A stretch of DNA of 64,000 nt from AP-15 sp963762575 (GTDB lineage: Bacteria; Pseudomonadota; Alphaproteobacteria; ATCC43930; CGMCC-115725), in assembly GCA_963762575.1 (NCBI GenBank), contig CAVXLL010000013.1, forward strand, positions 62,001-126,000. Direction: 5' to 3'. The position numbers and the translations under genes are program-made. Under the pieces are notes generated by a model. The model had not been told where the DNA came from. It saw nothing but the letters and a program-made list of their open reading frames with translations, and made no database searches. Below are positions 54,455 to 63,242 of this stretch, piece by piece (the first letter of the stretch is position 1; each line of letters begins with the position of its first letter).

Positions 54455-55349
54455 ATGGATTGGGACAAGTTGCGGGTCTTTCACGCCGTCGCCGAGGCGG
54501 GCAGCTTCACCCATGCGGGCGAATCGCTGAACCTCAGCCAATCCGCCGTGAGCCGCCAAATCAGCGCGCTCGAGGAAAGCCTAAGCGTCCCTCTCTTTCA
54601 TCGCCATGCCCGCGGCTTGATCCTGACCGAACAGGGCGAGTTGCTGTTCCGCACGGCACGCGAGGTGTTCGCCAAGCTGTCGATGGCCGAAGGCCTGATC
54701 TCCGAATCGAAAGACCGCCCGAAGGGGCCGCTCAAAATCACCTCATCGGTTGCGTTCGGCTCCACCTGGTTGACCCCGCGTATCCGGGAGTTCCTCGATC
54801 TTTACCCGGAAATCCAGGTCACCCTCGTCGTCGACGATTCCGAACTGGATCTGTCGATGCGGGAAGCCGATGTGGCCATCCGCATGTCACCGCCCCGTCA
54901 GCCGGATTTGATCCAGCGTCACCTCGTCAGCCTCCCGACCCATGTCTATGCCGCGCCCGATTACATCAAGAAACACGGCGTGCCCCAGAAACCCGAGGAT
55001 CTCGACAAACACCGGCTCATCGTCTTCGGAGAAGATGCCCGCCCGCCGGTGCAAAATGTCAATTGGCTGCTCGAACTCCGGCACAAAGCCCGGGCAAGAG
55101 CGCAAGCCGATCCTCGCGGTCAACAATTTCTACGCCATCTTGCGCGGTGTCCTAGGTGGGTTGGGAATTGCGGCGCTGGCGGACTTCATTGCGAACGAGC
55201 ACCCCGAACTGGTGCGCGTGTTGCCTGAGCTGATCGGTCCGCCGGTAGAGGCCTATTTTGTTTATCCGGAAGAGCTGCGGACCTCGAAACGCATCAGTGT
55301 CTTCCGTGATTTCCTATTGCGAAAGGTAGCGGAGACTCGGCTGAGCTGA
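54455..55349 (+). pseudogene. LysR family transcriptional regulator, +1 break
   Basis: A regulator of about 297 residues. The N-terminal helix-turn-helix reads LRVFHAVAEAGSFTHAGESLNLSQSAVSRQISALEE (recognition helix SQSAVSRQI, residues about 29-37). The effector domain (PLKITSSVAFGSTWLTPRIREFLDLYPEIQ...) is in frame one until VNWLLE, and continues in the next frame with PILAVNNFYAILRGVLGGLGIAALADF. Removing one A from GAACTC at 55073-55078 gives WLLDSGTKPGQERKPILAV. It follows trxB by 48 bp, the position held by a LysR gene in related genomes. Target unknown. Confidence 0.85.
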
Positions 55350-55398
55350 TTGGCCCAATCGCGGTTTCGACCGTCGCAGAACCCGGTATAACCTTTCC

Positions 55399-55608
55399 AG
55401 AGCGTTGCGGTTTTTGCAGACGAGCCAGAAGAAATTCCGGCTGGTGCGCGTGCGCTCAATAGTGCATCTTCAAGGGACGCGATCATTTGATCGCCGCAAG
55501 TTTCCGGGACTTGTGCCCGGGAAGAGGGTCTGCGGACCCTTACGTCTCCCAGACGTGAAGCCTCCCTGTTCAAACTTGGCCGGAACCTTGGTTCCGGCCA
55601 TTTTTCTT
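55399..55608 (+). ncRNA. Candidate structured non-coding RNA (possible 6S RNA)
   Basis: A gap of 280 bp downstream of the LysR gene has no credible coding frame but has a complete transcription unit: a -10-like TATAAC at 55387-55392, a weak -35-like TTCGAC 15 bp earlier, and a strong terminator ending near 55608. The predicted transcript is about 200 nt, similar to 6S RNA. Internal hairpins include AGGGTCTGCGGACCCT and ACGTCTCCCAGACGT. The stretch GTGAAGCCTCCCTGTTCAAAC resembles the conserved 3' bubble of 6S RNA (GAGAAGCC...AAAC in E. coli). 6S RNA would bind RNA polymerase in stationary phase. Identification is by pattern only. Confidence 0.4.
55578..55608 (+). terminator. Rho-independent terminator
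   Basis: The arms GGCCGGAACC (55578-55587) and GGTTCCGGCC (55590-55599) form a perfect 10-bp stem with a minimal loop, followed by ATTTTTCTTTG. It ends the candidate non-coding transcript and, read from the other strand, lies just beyond the stop of the DUF445 gene at 55633. Confidence 0.9.
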
Positions 55609-55632
55609 TGCTTGCGGGATCCGAGTTCGCGG

Positions 55633-56877
55633 TCACCCCAAAGCAGCCGACAGCAGGTAGAGGAGGCATCCGACCAGACCGCCGACCAAGGTTCCGTTTA
55701 TCCGGATATACTGCAAGTCACTACCGACAACGAGTTCAACCCGGTTGGTGAAGCTGCTGGCGTCCCATTGGCGCACAATCTCGATAAAGAATTGCGCCAA
55801 TCCGGTCCGCCAGGGCACGACTTCCAATGCCATTGCCTCGATCGTGCGATTGACGCGCTTGCGCATTGCCGTATCTGCAAGCAGATGATGGCCGAGAGAA
55901 CAGATCGCGGCGCCGAACGCCTGATCGGCGCGTGATCGCGCAGAGGGGAGATCCGCCAGCAATACCTCCCTGATATCACCCCAAACCGACCCCAGCCATG
56001 CTTTGACCTCCGCGTCTTCGAGCAGCCGCAATTTTGCCTGTTCGACGCGCGCGCGGTAAACGGGCGACGTTCTGAGTTGCTCGCCGAGGCGCTCGACCTC
56101 CCTCAGCAGGTTCCGGCGTGCCGGGCTGCCCGATTCTTGCAGTTTCGAGAGGAGCTCCTTTACCCCGCCGATAATCGCCCTTGCAATTTGCCGGTTGATG
56201 GCCTTCGGAATCCACCATCGGCGGCGTTGCGCTTCCGCCGCCATATAGAGCTGCTCTTCCCGCTGTTCGAGAAATTCGCGGCAAAAATCGAGCAACCGGT
56301 CGAGCAGGATCTCGTGAAATCCGTTTGCTGTCAGCACGGCGAGTGCCCGGCCCAGCAGCGGGGCAGTTTCGATTTCCGCCAGATGCCGACCCAGCGACTC
56401 GCCGATAAACGCGCGAAAATCGCGATCGTCGATGGTGTTGATCACATGTGGCAGCATGCGCACGAGACGGCGAGCGATGGCATCGGCATTCGCCGGCGCC
56501 GCTAACCAGTCCGCGACGAGGCACGCCGGATCGATCGACCGAAGTTTCGCCCTCAGGATGTCCGGTGACAGAAAATTACGCTCGATGAAGGCTGCCAACC
56601 CTTCTCCGATGCGATCCTTGTTTCTGGGCAAGATCGCGGTATGCGGTATTGGCAGGCCGAGAGGCTGCCGAAAGAGCGCGGTCACCGCGAACCAATCGGC
56701 GAGCCCGCCGACGAGGGCGGCTTCGGCGGTCGCCCGAACCAGCAGGATCCAGAACCCCGGTCGCGGCGCCAAGGTGGCGGAGATGAACAGCGCCGCCATC
56801 GCTGCGAGAAGCATCGTCGCAATCAGGCGATTTCGACGAAGACTGCGCCGCTGAAAATCCTGTGCGCTTACCGACAT
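55633..56877 (-). CDS. DUF445 family membrane-associated protein
   Basis: A protein of 414 residues from the ATG at 56877 (433 if 56934 is used). An N-terminal hydrophobic segment (LIATMLLAAMAALFISATL) is followed by EAALVGGLADWFAVTALFR, the best-conserved DUF445 feature, and HTAILPRNKDRIGEGLAAFIERNFL. The long middle is helical and amphipathic, and there is a C-terminal hydrophobic segment (LVGGLVGCLLYLLSAAL) that returns to the membrane. Function unknown; found near envelope genes. Convergent with the LysR gene and the non-coding transcript. Confidence 0.9.
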   Translation of the reverse strand: MSVSAQDFQRRSLRRNRLIATMLLAAMAALFISATLAPRPGFWILLVRATAEAALVGGLADWFAVTALFRQPLGLPIPHTAILPRNKDRIGEGLAAFIERNFLSPDILRAKLRSIDPACLVADWLAAPANADAIARRLVRMLPHVINTIDDRDFRAFIGESLGRHLAEIETAPLLGRALAVLTANGFHEILLDRLLDFCREFLEQREEQLYMAAEAQRRRWWIPKAINRQIARAIIGGVKELLSKLQESGSPARRNLLREVERLGEQLRTSPVYRARVEQAKLRLLEDAEVKAWLGSVWGDIREVLLADLPSARSRADQAFGAAICSLGHHLLADTAMRKRVNRTIEAMALEVVPWRTGLAQFFIEIVRQWDASSFTNRVELVVGSDLQYIRINGTLVGGLVGCLLYLLSAALG

Positions 56878-57000
56878 GCCGATGGAGGACGGAGCACGGA
56901 TGATATTTCGAACATCGGGTGGGCCCGGCATCATCTTTGTTATGCGAGCCTGTCACGGTAATGCGACCGACTCCGCTCGACCTTGCATGAGGGTGGATCA

Positions 57001-57270
57001 ATGGCCCTGATCGAGGACTTGTTCAAAGGCAATCTCGCTGCTGGTCTCGCCATCGGGTCGGCGCCATAATTTTCGGGCCGACCATATTCAGACGGCGGGG
57101 CGCATTTTGCGGCCGGCAGCCAAGACATTGATAAAAGGCGGTATGGTTTTCTACCGCGAACCCTGAGCGAGATTGGCGAAATGGCGACCGATCTCGTCGC
57201 CGAGGCGACAGCCGAGCTAGATCAGGAGAGTGGCGCCGAGGCGGCGCGGGAGCATCACGCTACCGCCTGA
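57001..57270 (+). pseudogene. DUF5132 family small membrane protein, multiply frameshifted
   Basis: Three frames encode pieces of one protein of about 90 residues: MALIEDLFKGNLAAGLAIG, then VGAIIFGPTIFRRRGAF, then RPAAKTLIKGGMVFYRE, then LSEIGEMATDLVAEATAELDQESG and the stop at 57268-57270. DUF5132 proteins accompany heavy-metal-associated domain proteins and P-type ATPases. At least three single-base losses within 270 bp would be needed to make this cloth whole, so it is probably decayed. The gene downstream on the opposite strand is an HMA-like protein, the expected companion. Confidence 0.7.
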
Positions 57271-57329
57271 ACGAATCGGCCGCGAAAGGCCCGCGTTCGC
57301 TAAACCTCTCTGATCGTGCGCTTCGACGC

Positions 57330-57686
57330 TTAGAGCAAGGCGCGGACGAGGGCCTGCGCCGAGTGCTGGAAGACGGCATCGATCAGTGCAGCGGCGATCG
57401 CGCGCCCAAATCGATACACTTCGGGAGTGTCCGTGGGTGCGGCGGGCTCCGGACGGTGTTCCGAAACATAGCCCAGCGTCCGCAGCTTTTCCCACAAATC
57501 GCCAATTGAGAGGCGCTGCCGGTCGAAATTGATCGTGAGACTGCCGGTCAGCGGATTTGCTACCGCCCTCGTCACCATCGGGATTGCGGCAACATTGGCT
57601 TCGGCCTCGGCCGCTCTGCGTTGGCTCTTCAGTGTGGTGATCCTAAGCCGTAATCGCCCGGGTACAAAATGCACGTATTCGAGCAT
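57330..57686 (-). CDS. HMA-like domain protein (HMA_2)
   Basis: A 118-residue protein with the ferredoxin-like fold of heavy-metal-associated domains: LEYVHFVPGRLRLRITTLKSQ and a strand with VANPLTGSLTINFD. It lacks the CxxC metal motif, so it would not bind metal by the classical route. The C-terminus is helical (RAIAAALIDAVFQHSAQALVRAL) and may associate with membrane. Together with the adjacent broken DUF5132 gene it looks like the remains of a small membrane module usually found with P-type ATPases; no ATPase is seen here. Confidence 0.75.
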   Translation of the reverse strand: MLEYVHFVPGRLRLRITTLKSQRRAAEAEANVAAIPMVTRAVANPLTGSLTINFDRQRLSIGDLWEKLRTLGYVSEHRPEPAAPTDTPEVYRFGRAIAAALIDAVFQHSAQALVRALL

Positions 57687-57794
57687 AGAGGTTCCGAAAC
57701 TATTTTCAGTTTCGATACCACCACTTTATTTCAGCATGATGACACCTGTTCTCAGCTCACGGTGGTTCAACGGCCGGGCGGCCTTTGGGCGCGG

Positions 57795-58769
57795 TTACGT
57801 GGAGCCGAGCCCGGGCATGCTGTAGGGCGGGTCGAGCCCTACTCCGACGAGATGGCCGAACTGTTGGGTCAGAGTTTGCCGGTCCGCCAAGGGGAGGGGC
57901 GGCGCCAGCAGGGACGCAATGTTCGCCCGCAAATGATCCGCGTCGCCGGTGCCAAACAGAACCACATCGACGCCGGGCTCGTGGCGCACAAAGCGGTAGG
58001 CCGCGTCGGTGACTGTGCTCGCTCCCGCTGCATGGATCAGGAAGCCGAGCGGGTCCGGAGCGTCGGCGAGCCAGCGCGGCAGCTGACCGCTCGCCGTCAG
58101 CTCGCGCAGAGCGGCGGCAAGGCGCTCGGGTCGCGAGAAGATGTTGCGCACGGCGAACATCAGCAACGTCCCAACGCGATTGGCGATGGTCCGCGGGAAT
58201 ACCCGGGTTCGCGCGTTCTGGTGCATCATGTGGAAAGCGACCATGACCACGTCCCACACCCCGTCCTCGACGGCGCGCCGGACCATTGCGTGCTCGGGGT
58301 CCGAGGAGCCTGTCTCGGTCACGCCGAGATACCTCAGCTTCCCCTTTTCCCGCTCCTTTAGGAGCGCGGGTGCAATGACATCGAGCGCCCGGTCATAGGC
58401 CCCGGGTGAAACGCCGTGCAGCTGGAAAATGTCGACATGATCGGTACCGAGCTGCCGCAACGAATTGTCGAGGCTCGTTACGGCGCGCTCCGCAGCCGAG
58501 CGATCCTCGCGGCGAGGGATCCAGGCCTTGGTGGCGATCACGACACTGTCGCGAGGCACGCTTTTGGTCGCCTGACCGACGACGCCTTCGGTGCCGTAAA
58601 CCGCGGCGGTGTCGAGCAGGTTGACCCCGAGATCGAACGCTTGGCGGACGAGGGCGACGGCTTCCGCTTCGCTCTTGCCCGTGCCGAGACCGAGCCGGCT
58701 GAACCCGCCACAGCCGAGCCCGGCGACGCTGACCCTCAGCTCAGTGCGGCCGAGCGTTACGTATTCCAT
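57795..58769 (-). CDS. Aldo/keto reductase
   Basis: A 324-residue AKR with the same N-terminal signature as the enzyme at 14 kb (EYVTLGRTELRVSVAGLGCGG) and the tetrad elements NLLDTAAVYG (Asp, Tyr), ATKAW (Lys) and FQLHG (His). The start at 58769 is chosen to match that of the paralogue; the gene is divergent from a luciferase-like monooxygenase gene. A role in a flavin-monooxygenase-linked degradation step is plausible. Substrate unknown. Confidence 0.9.
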   Translation of the reverse strand: MEYVTLGRTELRVSVAGLGCGGFSRLGLGTGKSEAEAVALVRQAFDLGVNLLDTAAVYGTEGVVGQATKSVPRDSVVIATKAWIPRREDRSAAERAVTSLDNSLRQLGTDHVDIFQLHGVSPGAYDRALDVIAPALLKEREKGKLRYLGVTETGSSDPEHAMVRRAVEDGVWDVVMVAFHMMHQNARTRVFPRTIANRVGTLLMFAVRNIFSRPERLAAALRELTASGQLPRWLADAPDPLGFLIHAAGASTVTDAAYRFVRHEPGVDVVLFGTGDADHLRANIASLLAPPLPLADRQTLTQQFGHLVGVGLDPPYSMPGLGST

Positions 58770-58867
58770 TCGATAGAACCCCTTCGCTTGAGCGACGTTG
58801 GGTAGCAAAGAGCGCGAAATTGCGACAGACTGCCGGCAACTCGCAACACCATCCGGAGGGACCCAGC

Positions 58868-60031
58868 ATGATCACGAAGTTTACGACCGTGTATGCCGGC
58901 CACGTCGATCTCCCCGACCGCGGGCAGGACACCACTCCCGCCAACGAGCGGCGCTACTCGAACGAGCATCTGGCGAGCGTCTTCGAGAAGACCGAGGCGA
59001 TCGCAAAGAAGATGGATGCGCTCGGCTACGACACCTTGTGGCTCGCCGAGCACCATTTCCAGCACGAAGGCTACGAATGCATCCCCAACGACCTTATGCT
59101 GGCGGTGCACCTCGCGCATGTGACCAAGCAGATCAAGATCGGCTGCGCCTTCAACATCGCGCCGATGTGGCACCCGCTGCGTCTGGCCGAAGATTTCGCG
59201 ACCGCCGACATCCTGACCGGCGGCCGGACGATCTTCGGGGTGGGCCGCGGGTATCACACTCGCGAGGTCGAGACGTTCGGCGCGCCGATGCTGGATCAGA
59301 ACGCCAATCGCGAGCTGTTCGAGGAGCAGGTCGAAATCATCTTCAAGGCCTTCAACGAGGAATCATTTTCGCACAAGGGCAAGTACTACACCCTGCCGCC
59401 CGAGGTTCCGTACCGCGGCTATGCGCTGAAGGAACTGACTCTCGTCCCTCGCCCGATTCACCGGCCGGTCGAGTGCTGGCAGCCGATCGTCAGCGCCAAC
59501 CCGCGCGGGCTCGACTTCATGGTCAAGCACGGCATCAAGGGCGCCGTCGGCGGCGGCGCGGCAACGATGCAGGCCGGGCCGATCACCGGTTACCAGGACG
59601 CGGCGGCGCGGGCCGGCAAGCATCTAAAGCTCGGTGAAAACCTGCAGCTTGGTCTGCACATCCATCTCGCTAAAACCCGCGAACAAGCGATCCGCGAGAT
59701 CACGCCGATCTACGAAGAACACGTGAAAATGTTTGCGCCGCTGGGGTTTGTGCCGGGGCTGACCCCGGAGCAGGTGGCCGCGGTCGCGCGGCGCGGCGGT
59801 TGGGCTGCCGCCGGGGTGCCGACGGTCGAGCATTACATGGATCTAGGCTCCTGGTTCGCCGGGACGCCGGGCCAGCTCGTCGATTTATTGAAGGGTTTTG
59901 AAGAACACTATCCCGGAATGGAGCACATCAGCCTGTCGAGCCCGATCGGCACTCCGAAGACAACGATGCTCGAACAGTTCCAATGGATCGCCGAGGAGGT
60001 GATGCCCGCTTTCAAACGCGCCAGGCGTTGA
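58868..60031 (+). CDS. LLM-class flavin-dependent oxidoreductase
   Basis: A 387-residue luciferase-like monooxygenase: TLWLAEHHFQHEGYECIPNDLMLA, IKIGCAFNIAPMWHPLRLAEDFATAD (in pieces), GRTIFGVGRGYHTREVETFGAP and the C-terminal GTPGQLVDLLKGFEEHYPGMEHISL. The start at 58868 is backed by GGAGGGACC. FMN and O2-dependent oxygenation of an alkyl or ring substrate is the family reaction. Divergent from an aldo/keto reductase. It is longer than the 25.9 kb paralogue and only distantly similar. Confidence 0.9.
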   Translation: MITKFTTVYAGHVDLPDRGQDTTPANERRYSNEHLASVFEKTEAIAKKMDALGYDTLWLAEHHFQHEGYECIPNDLMLAVHLAHVTKQIKIGCAFNIAPMWHPLRLAEDFATADILTGGRTIFGVGRGYHTREVETFGAPMLDQNANRELFEEQVEIIFKAFNEESFSHKGKYYTLPPEVPYRGYALKELTLVPRPIHRPVECWQPIVSANPRGLDFMVKHGIKGAVGGGAATMQAGPITGYQDAAARAGKHLKLGENLQLGLHIHLAKTREQAIREITPIYEEHVKMFAPLGFVPGLTPEQVAAVARRGGWAAAGVPTVEHYMDLGSWFAGTPGQLVDLLKGFEEHYPGMEHISLSSPIGTPKTTMLEQFQWIAEEVMPAFKRARR

Positions 60032-60150
60032 AATATTCCGGGAGGGATCGAGAGGTTTGCGCGCCGAAATTCTTTTAGTTCATGTGCCCTTCGTGTTAGC
60101 GCCCGCCCATATGTCAGCGCGAAGCCTGGCGGGAAGCAGAGGATAAGGCG

Positions 60151-60475
60151 ATGCAAAGCCAGAACCGGTTCTTCGATGACCTCGCCCGGGTTGCCGCGGG
60201 CGCGATGGGGACGCTTTCGGGTGTCAAGAGCGAGGTCGAAACGCGCATCCGGGAGCAGCTCGAAAGAGTGCTCGCCGGCATGGATCTCGTCAGCCGCGAG
60301 GAGTTCGAGGCGGTCAAGGCGATGGCGGCGAAGGCGCGCTCCGAGCAGGAAGAGCTGCAAAGGCGGCTCGCCGGGCTCGAACTCGCAGCTCGCTGCGCTC
60401 GCCGCGCGAGAGACCGGTTCGAGCCAAACTGCCGACGAAAGCATGCCGATATCTCCTGACTACGGAGACTGCTAA
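60151..60475 (+). pseudogene. ubiK: Ubiquinone biosynthesis accessory factor UbiK (BMFP family), +1 break
   Basis: A small coiled-coil protein assisting the ubiquinone-synthesis complex. The first frame is a normal UbiK start (QSQNRFFDDLARVAAGAMGTLSGVKSEVETRIREQLERVLAGMDLVSREEFEAVKAMAAKA) and then turns to Arg/Cys-rich sequence. In the next frame the expected end appears: QLAALAARETGSSQTADESMPISPDYGDC, to 60475. Removing one A from GAACTC at 60379-60384 joins them as GLDSQLAALAARE. The gene would then code for about 107 residues. A sequencing slip is likely. Confidence 0.8.
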
Positions 60476-60564
60476 AAGGCAGCGAAATGTTGGCTTGCGT
60501 CATCGTTTGCACATCGTCAGCTTGACTGCGTGACGCTCCCGTCGAGCCGCCCGAGGAGGGCTTG

Positions 60565-61071
60565 ATGACATCCGTGTCAATCGTCGAACCGACGCCGTTT
60601 TCCGGGAACCCCATCGACCTTGTCGAGGAAATCGTCCTCGCCAACGACTGGGCACATGATCGCGCCAGCGAAGAGGAGCTCGTCGTCGAGATTTCCGGGC
60701 GCTGGTGCGATTACCGGATGTACTTCGTCTGGCAGGAGGAGCTTTGCGCCCTGCACTTCTCCTGCGGCTTCGACATGAAGGTGTCGAAGGGCCGCCGCAG
60801 CGCCGTGTACGAGCTCCTCGCCCTTGCCAACGAAAAGCTGTGGCTCGGGCATTTCGATCTCTCTGCCGAGGAAAATTCGCCGGCCTTCCGTCATGCCGTC
60901 CTGTTGCGCGGCATTTCGGCGGCGAGTGCGGAGCAAGTTGAGGATCTCGTCGATATCGCCTTGTCGGAATGCGAGCGGTTTTATCCGGCGTTCCAGTTCG
61001 TCGTCTGGGGCGGCAAGTCGCCATCCCAGGCGATCGCCTCTGCGATGATCGACCCGGTTGGAGAGGCGTGA
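60565..61071 (+). CDS. YbjN domain-containing protein
   Basis: A 168-residue protein with the YbjN/type III chaperone-like fold, a family involved in sensing or adaptor functions. Features: VEEIVLANDWAHDRASEEELVVEISG, WCDYRMYFVWQEELCALHFSCGFDM and the helix KGRRSAVYELLALANEKLWLGHF. The ATG at 60565 follows GAGGAGGGC. It overlaps the start of proC by 4 bp (GTGA), so translation is coupled; the pair is common in alphaproteobacteria. No enzyme function is known. Confidence 0.9.
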   Translation: MTSVSIVEPTPFSGNPIDLVEEIVLANDWAHDRASEEELVVEISGRWCDYRMYFVWQEELCALHFSCGFDMKVSKGRRSAVYELLALANEKLWLGHFDLSAEENSPAFRHAVLLRGISAASAEQVEDLVDIALSECERFYPAFQFVVWGGKSPSQAIASAMIDPVGEA

Positions 61072-61913
61072 GCGAGAGGCGTTCTGGCGTGCGGAATGGT
61101 GGGGGTCCGGCACGCTGTCTCGTCCTCGTCGGCTGCGGCAAAATGGGGACGGCGATGCTGCGCGGCTGGGTCGCGGCCGGAGTGGCGTCAAGCTGTGTGG
61201 TGGTCGAGCCGGCCGGGGTCCCGGCCGAGTTTGAAGCGACAGCCGGAATCCTCTGGTATTCGTCGCCGCGGGAGCTGCCGACGGAGCTGGAGCCGGATGC
61301 GGTCGTGTTCGCGGTCAAGCCGCAAATCGCGGACGAAGTGGTGCCGAATTATCACTCCTGGGCCGGTCCAGAGACACTGTTCGTATCGATTATCGCCGGC
61401 AAGACCCTGGCCGGCCTTACCCGCCATCTCGGCCATGCCGCGATCGTGCGGACTATGCCCAACACCCCGGCGGCGATCGGCCGCGGCATCACGGTCGCTT
61501 GCGCCAACCCTTATGTCACCACCGATCAGCGGCAGCTCTGCGATCGTCTCCTGGCCGCCATCGGCGAGAGCGCCTGGGTCGAAGACGAGGCGCTGATGGA
61601 CGTGGTCACGGCGGTCTCCGGCAGCGGCCCGGCCTACGTATTCCTGCTGATCGAAGCGCTCGCCCGAGCGGGGCAAGCCGAGGGTTTGCCCGCCGATTTG
61701 GCCTTGCAGCTCGCCCGCGCGACCGTTGCAGGATCGGGCGAGCTGGCCCGCATCTCCGAAGAGAGCCCGGCTCAGCTCCGCGAGAACGTCACGAGCCCCG
61801 GGGGCACGACCCGCGCCGCGCTCGGCGTGCTGATGGCTGCCGACGGTCTCGAACGGTTGATCGGGCGCGCCATCGCGGCGGCGGCGGCCCGGTCTCGCGA
61901 GCTCGCGAGCTGA
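61068..61913 (+). CDS. proC: Pyrroline-5-carboxylate reductase
   Basis: A 281-residue enzyme for the last step of proline synthesis, using NAD(P)H. The GTG start at 61068 overlaps the YbjN stop. The Rossmann motif is LVGCGKMGTAML, and the family signatures SGSGPAYVFLLIEALARAGQ and TSPGGTTRAALGVL are complete at the C-terminal dimerisation domain. The N-terminal tail of about 15 residues before the Rossmann motif is slightly longer than usual. Length and motifs are otherwise standard. Confidence 0.97.
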   Translation: MSERRSGVRNGGGPARCLVLVGCGKMGTAMLRGWVAAGVASSCVVVEPAGVPAEFEATAGILWYSSPRELPTELEPDAVVFAVKPQIADEVVPNYHSWAGPETLFVSIIAGKTLAGLTRHLGHAAIVRTMPNTPAAIGRGITVACANPYVTTDQRQLCDRLLAAIGESAWVEDEALMDVVTAVSGSGPAYVFLLIEALARAGQAEGLPADLALQLARATVAGSGELARISEESPAQLRENVTSPGGTTRAALGVLMAADGLERLIGRAIAAAAARSRELAS

Positions 61914-61914
61914 C

Positions 61915-62556
61915 ATGGCCAGAACGCGCAGAACAAGCGGGCGCGGGCGCAACTCCGGCGACGCGCGGAACGAGGCCGACCGGATCATTGATGCAACCCT
62001 CGCCCTCATATCGACCAAGGGGTGGAGGAGATTGTCGCTCAGCGCGATTGCCGCCGCAGCCGAGCTTCCGATCCTACAGGTATATCGGGTATTTCATTCG
62101 AAACAGGCTATCCTCTGCGGACTCTATCGCCGGATCGACCAGATCGTGCTGGTCGACCCGCCGCCAGCCGAGCCGGACGAGCGGCCGCGAGATCGGCTGT
62201 TCGATCTGTTGATGCGGCAATTCGACGCGCTTCAACCCTACAAGCCGGCGCTCGATGTGCTGCGCCGCGAATTGCTCGGCGACCCAGTGACCGCCCTATG
62301 CGCCGGCGCCTCACTGCTGCGCTCGATGCGATGGATGCTCGAAGCAGCCGAAATCCCAACCGGCGGGGTGCGGGGCGCGATCACGGTCAGGCTGGCCGCT
62401 GGAGCTTACCTTTCGGCGATGGGCGTCTGGCAGCGCGACAATTCACCGGATCTGGCCCGAACCATGGCGGCGCTCGATGCTCGGCTGCGCAGGATCGAAG
62501 CATGGCTCGGATCCGCGCCCAGCCGACGCTCCGGCGAGGAACCAATTCCGGCCTGA
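61915..62556 (+). CDS. TetR family transcriptional regulator
   Basis: A 213-residue regulator. The N-terminal DNA-binding domain reads IIDATLALISTKGWRRLSLSAIAAAAELPILQVYRVFHSKQAIL, with the recognition helix around LQVYRVF. The C-terminal helical half would bind a small ligand. Its start is 1 bp after the stop of proC, so it is in the same operon as YbjN-proC, which is unusual for a repressor. Target and ligand are unknown. Confidence 0.88.
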   Translation: MARTRRTSGRGRNSGDARNEADRIIDATLALISTKGWRRLSLSAIAAAAELPILQVYRVFHSKQAILCGLYRRIDQIVLVDPPPAEPDERPRDRLFDLLMRQFDALQPYKPALDVLRRELLGDPVTALCAGASLLRSMRWMLEAAEIPTGGVRGAITVRLAAGAYLSAMGVWQRDNSPDLARTMAALDARLRRIEAWLGSAPSRRSGEEPIPA

Positions 62557-62664
62557 ATTGCTGCGGCGCAAAAAACATCTTGACGGCGCCTGAGCATGGA
62601 CCGATATACCGCTCGTTGTGCAGCGCACAATAATCCCAAACTCCCCCAGACCGGAACCTTATTC

Positions 62665-63099
62665 ATGTCTGAAGCACGCCCAACCTTCTTCGATTTCGAT
62701 GTCACCAAGATGATGGCCGATTTTCGCTTTCGTCCGTTCGACCTCGAGGCGCTGATGGCATACCAGCGCCGTAATATCGAGGCGCTCAGCCAAGCCAACC
62801 AGCTTGCGGTCGAGGGCATGCAGGCCGTCGCGAAGCGTCAGATCGAGATTACCCGCCAGGCGGTAGAAGACGTCTCGGCCTTGTTGCGCGATCTCGCCCA
62901 GCCTGCTTCGGCCGAAGACCGGATCGCAAAGAACACCGAATACGCCAAGCAGATGCTCGAAAAGAGCGTCAGTCACGGCCGCGAAATTACGATGCTGGCG
63001 ACTAAGGCCGGCAGCGAGGCCGCCGACGTGTTGCGCAAGCGCGCAACCGAGGGGCTCGACGAGTTCCGCGACCTCGCAAAACAGCAAGCCGCGCGATAA
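62665..63099 (+). CDS. Phasin family protein
   Basis: A 144-residue protein that coats polyhydroxyalkanoate granules. The pattern FRPFDLEALMAYQRRNIEALSQANQLAVEGMQAVAKRQIE, then helical repeats with ALLRDLAQ and ending EEFRDLAKQQ-like (DEFRDLAKQQ), is characteristic. A basic, short C-terminus. The start at 62665 is preferred because it gives the normal N-terminus (SEARPTFFDFDV). A strong terminator follows at 63122, so it is a single-gene unit. Suggests that the organism stores PHA. Confidence 0.92.
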   Translation: MSEARPTFFDFDVTKMMADFRFRPFDLEALMAYQRRNIEALSQANQLAVEGMQAVAKRQIEITRQAVEDVSALLRDLAQPASAEDRIAKNTEYAKQMLEKSVSHGREITMLATKAGSEAADVLRKRATEGLDEFRDLAKQQAAR

Positions 63100-63121
63100 G
63101 TCTAGACTGCTCTACAAGCCG

Positions 63122-63156
63122 GGCCGTGCTGCATTTGTAGCACGGCCTTTATTTTG
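63122..63156 (+). terminator. Rho-independent terminator after the phasin gene
   Basis: The arms GGCCGTGCT (63122-63130) and AGCACGGCC (63139-63147) form a perfect 9-bp stem with loop GCATTTGT, followed by TTTATTTTG. It lies 23 bp after the phasin stop and also just before the convergent histidine kinase end. Confidence 0.9.
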
Positions 63157-63242
63157 TCAGCGCCCGAACACGAGCATCGCTTCTCATTTCTCGCCGCCAA
63201 CCACTCGAACCTATCGATTGACAATCAGATCTGACCGAAGGT

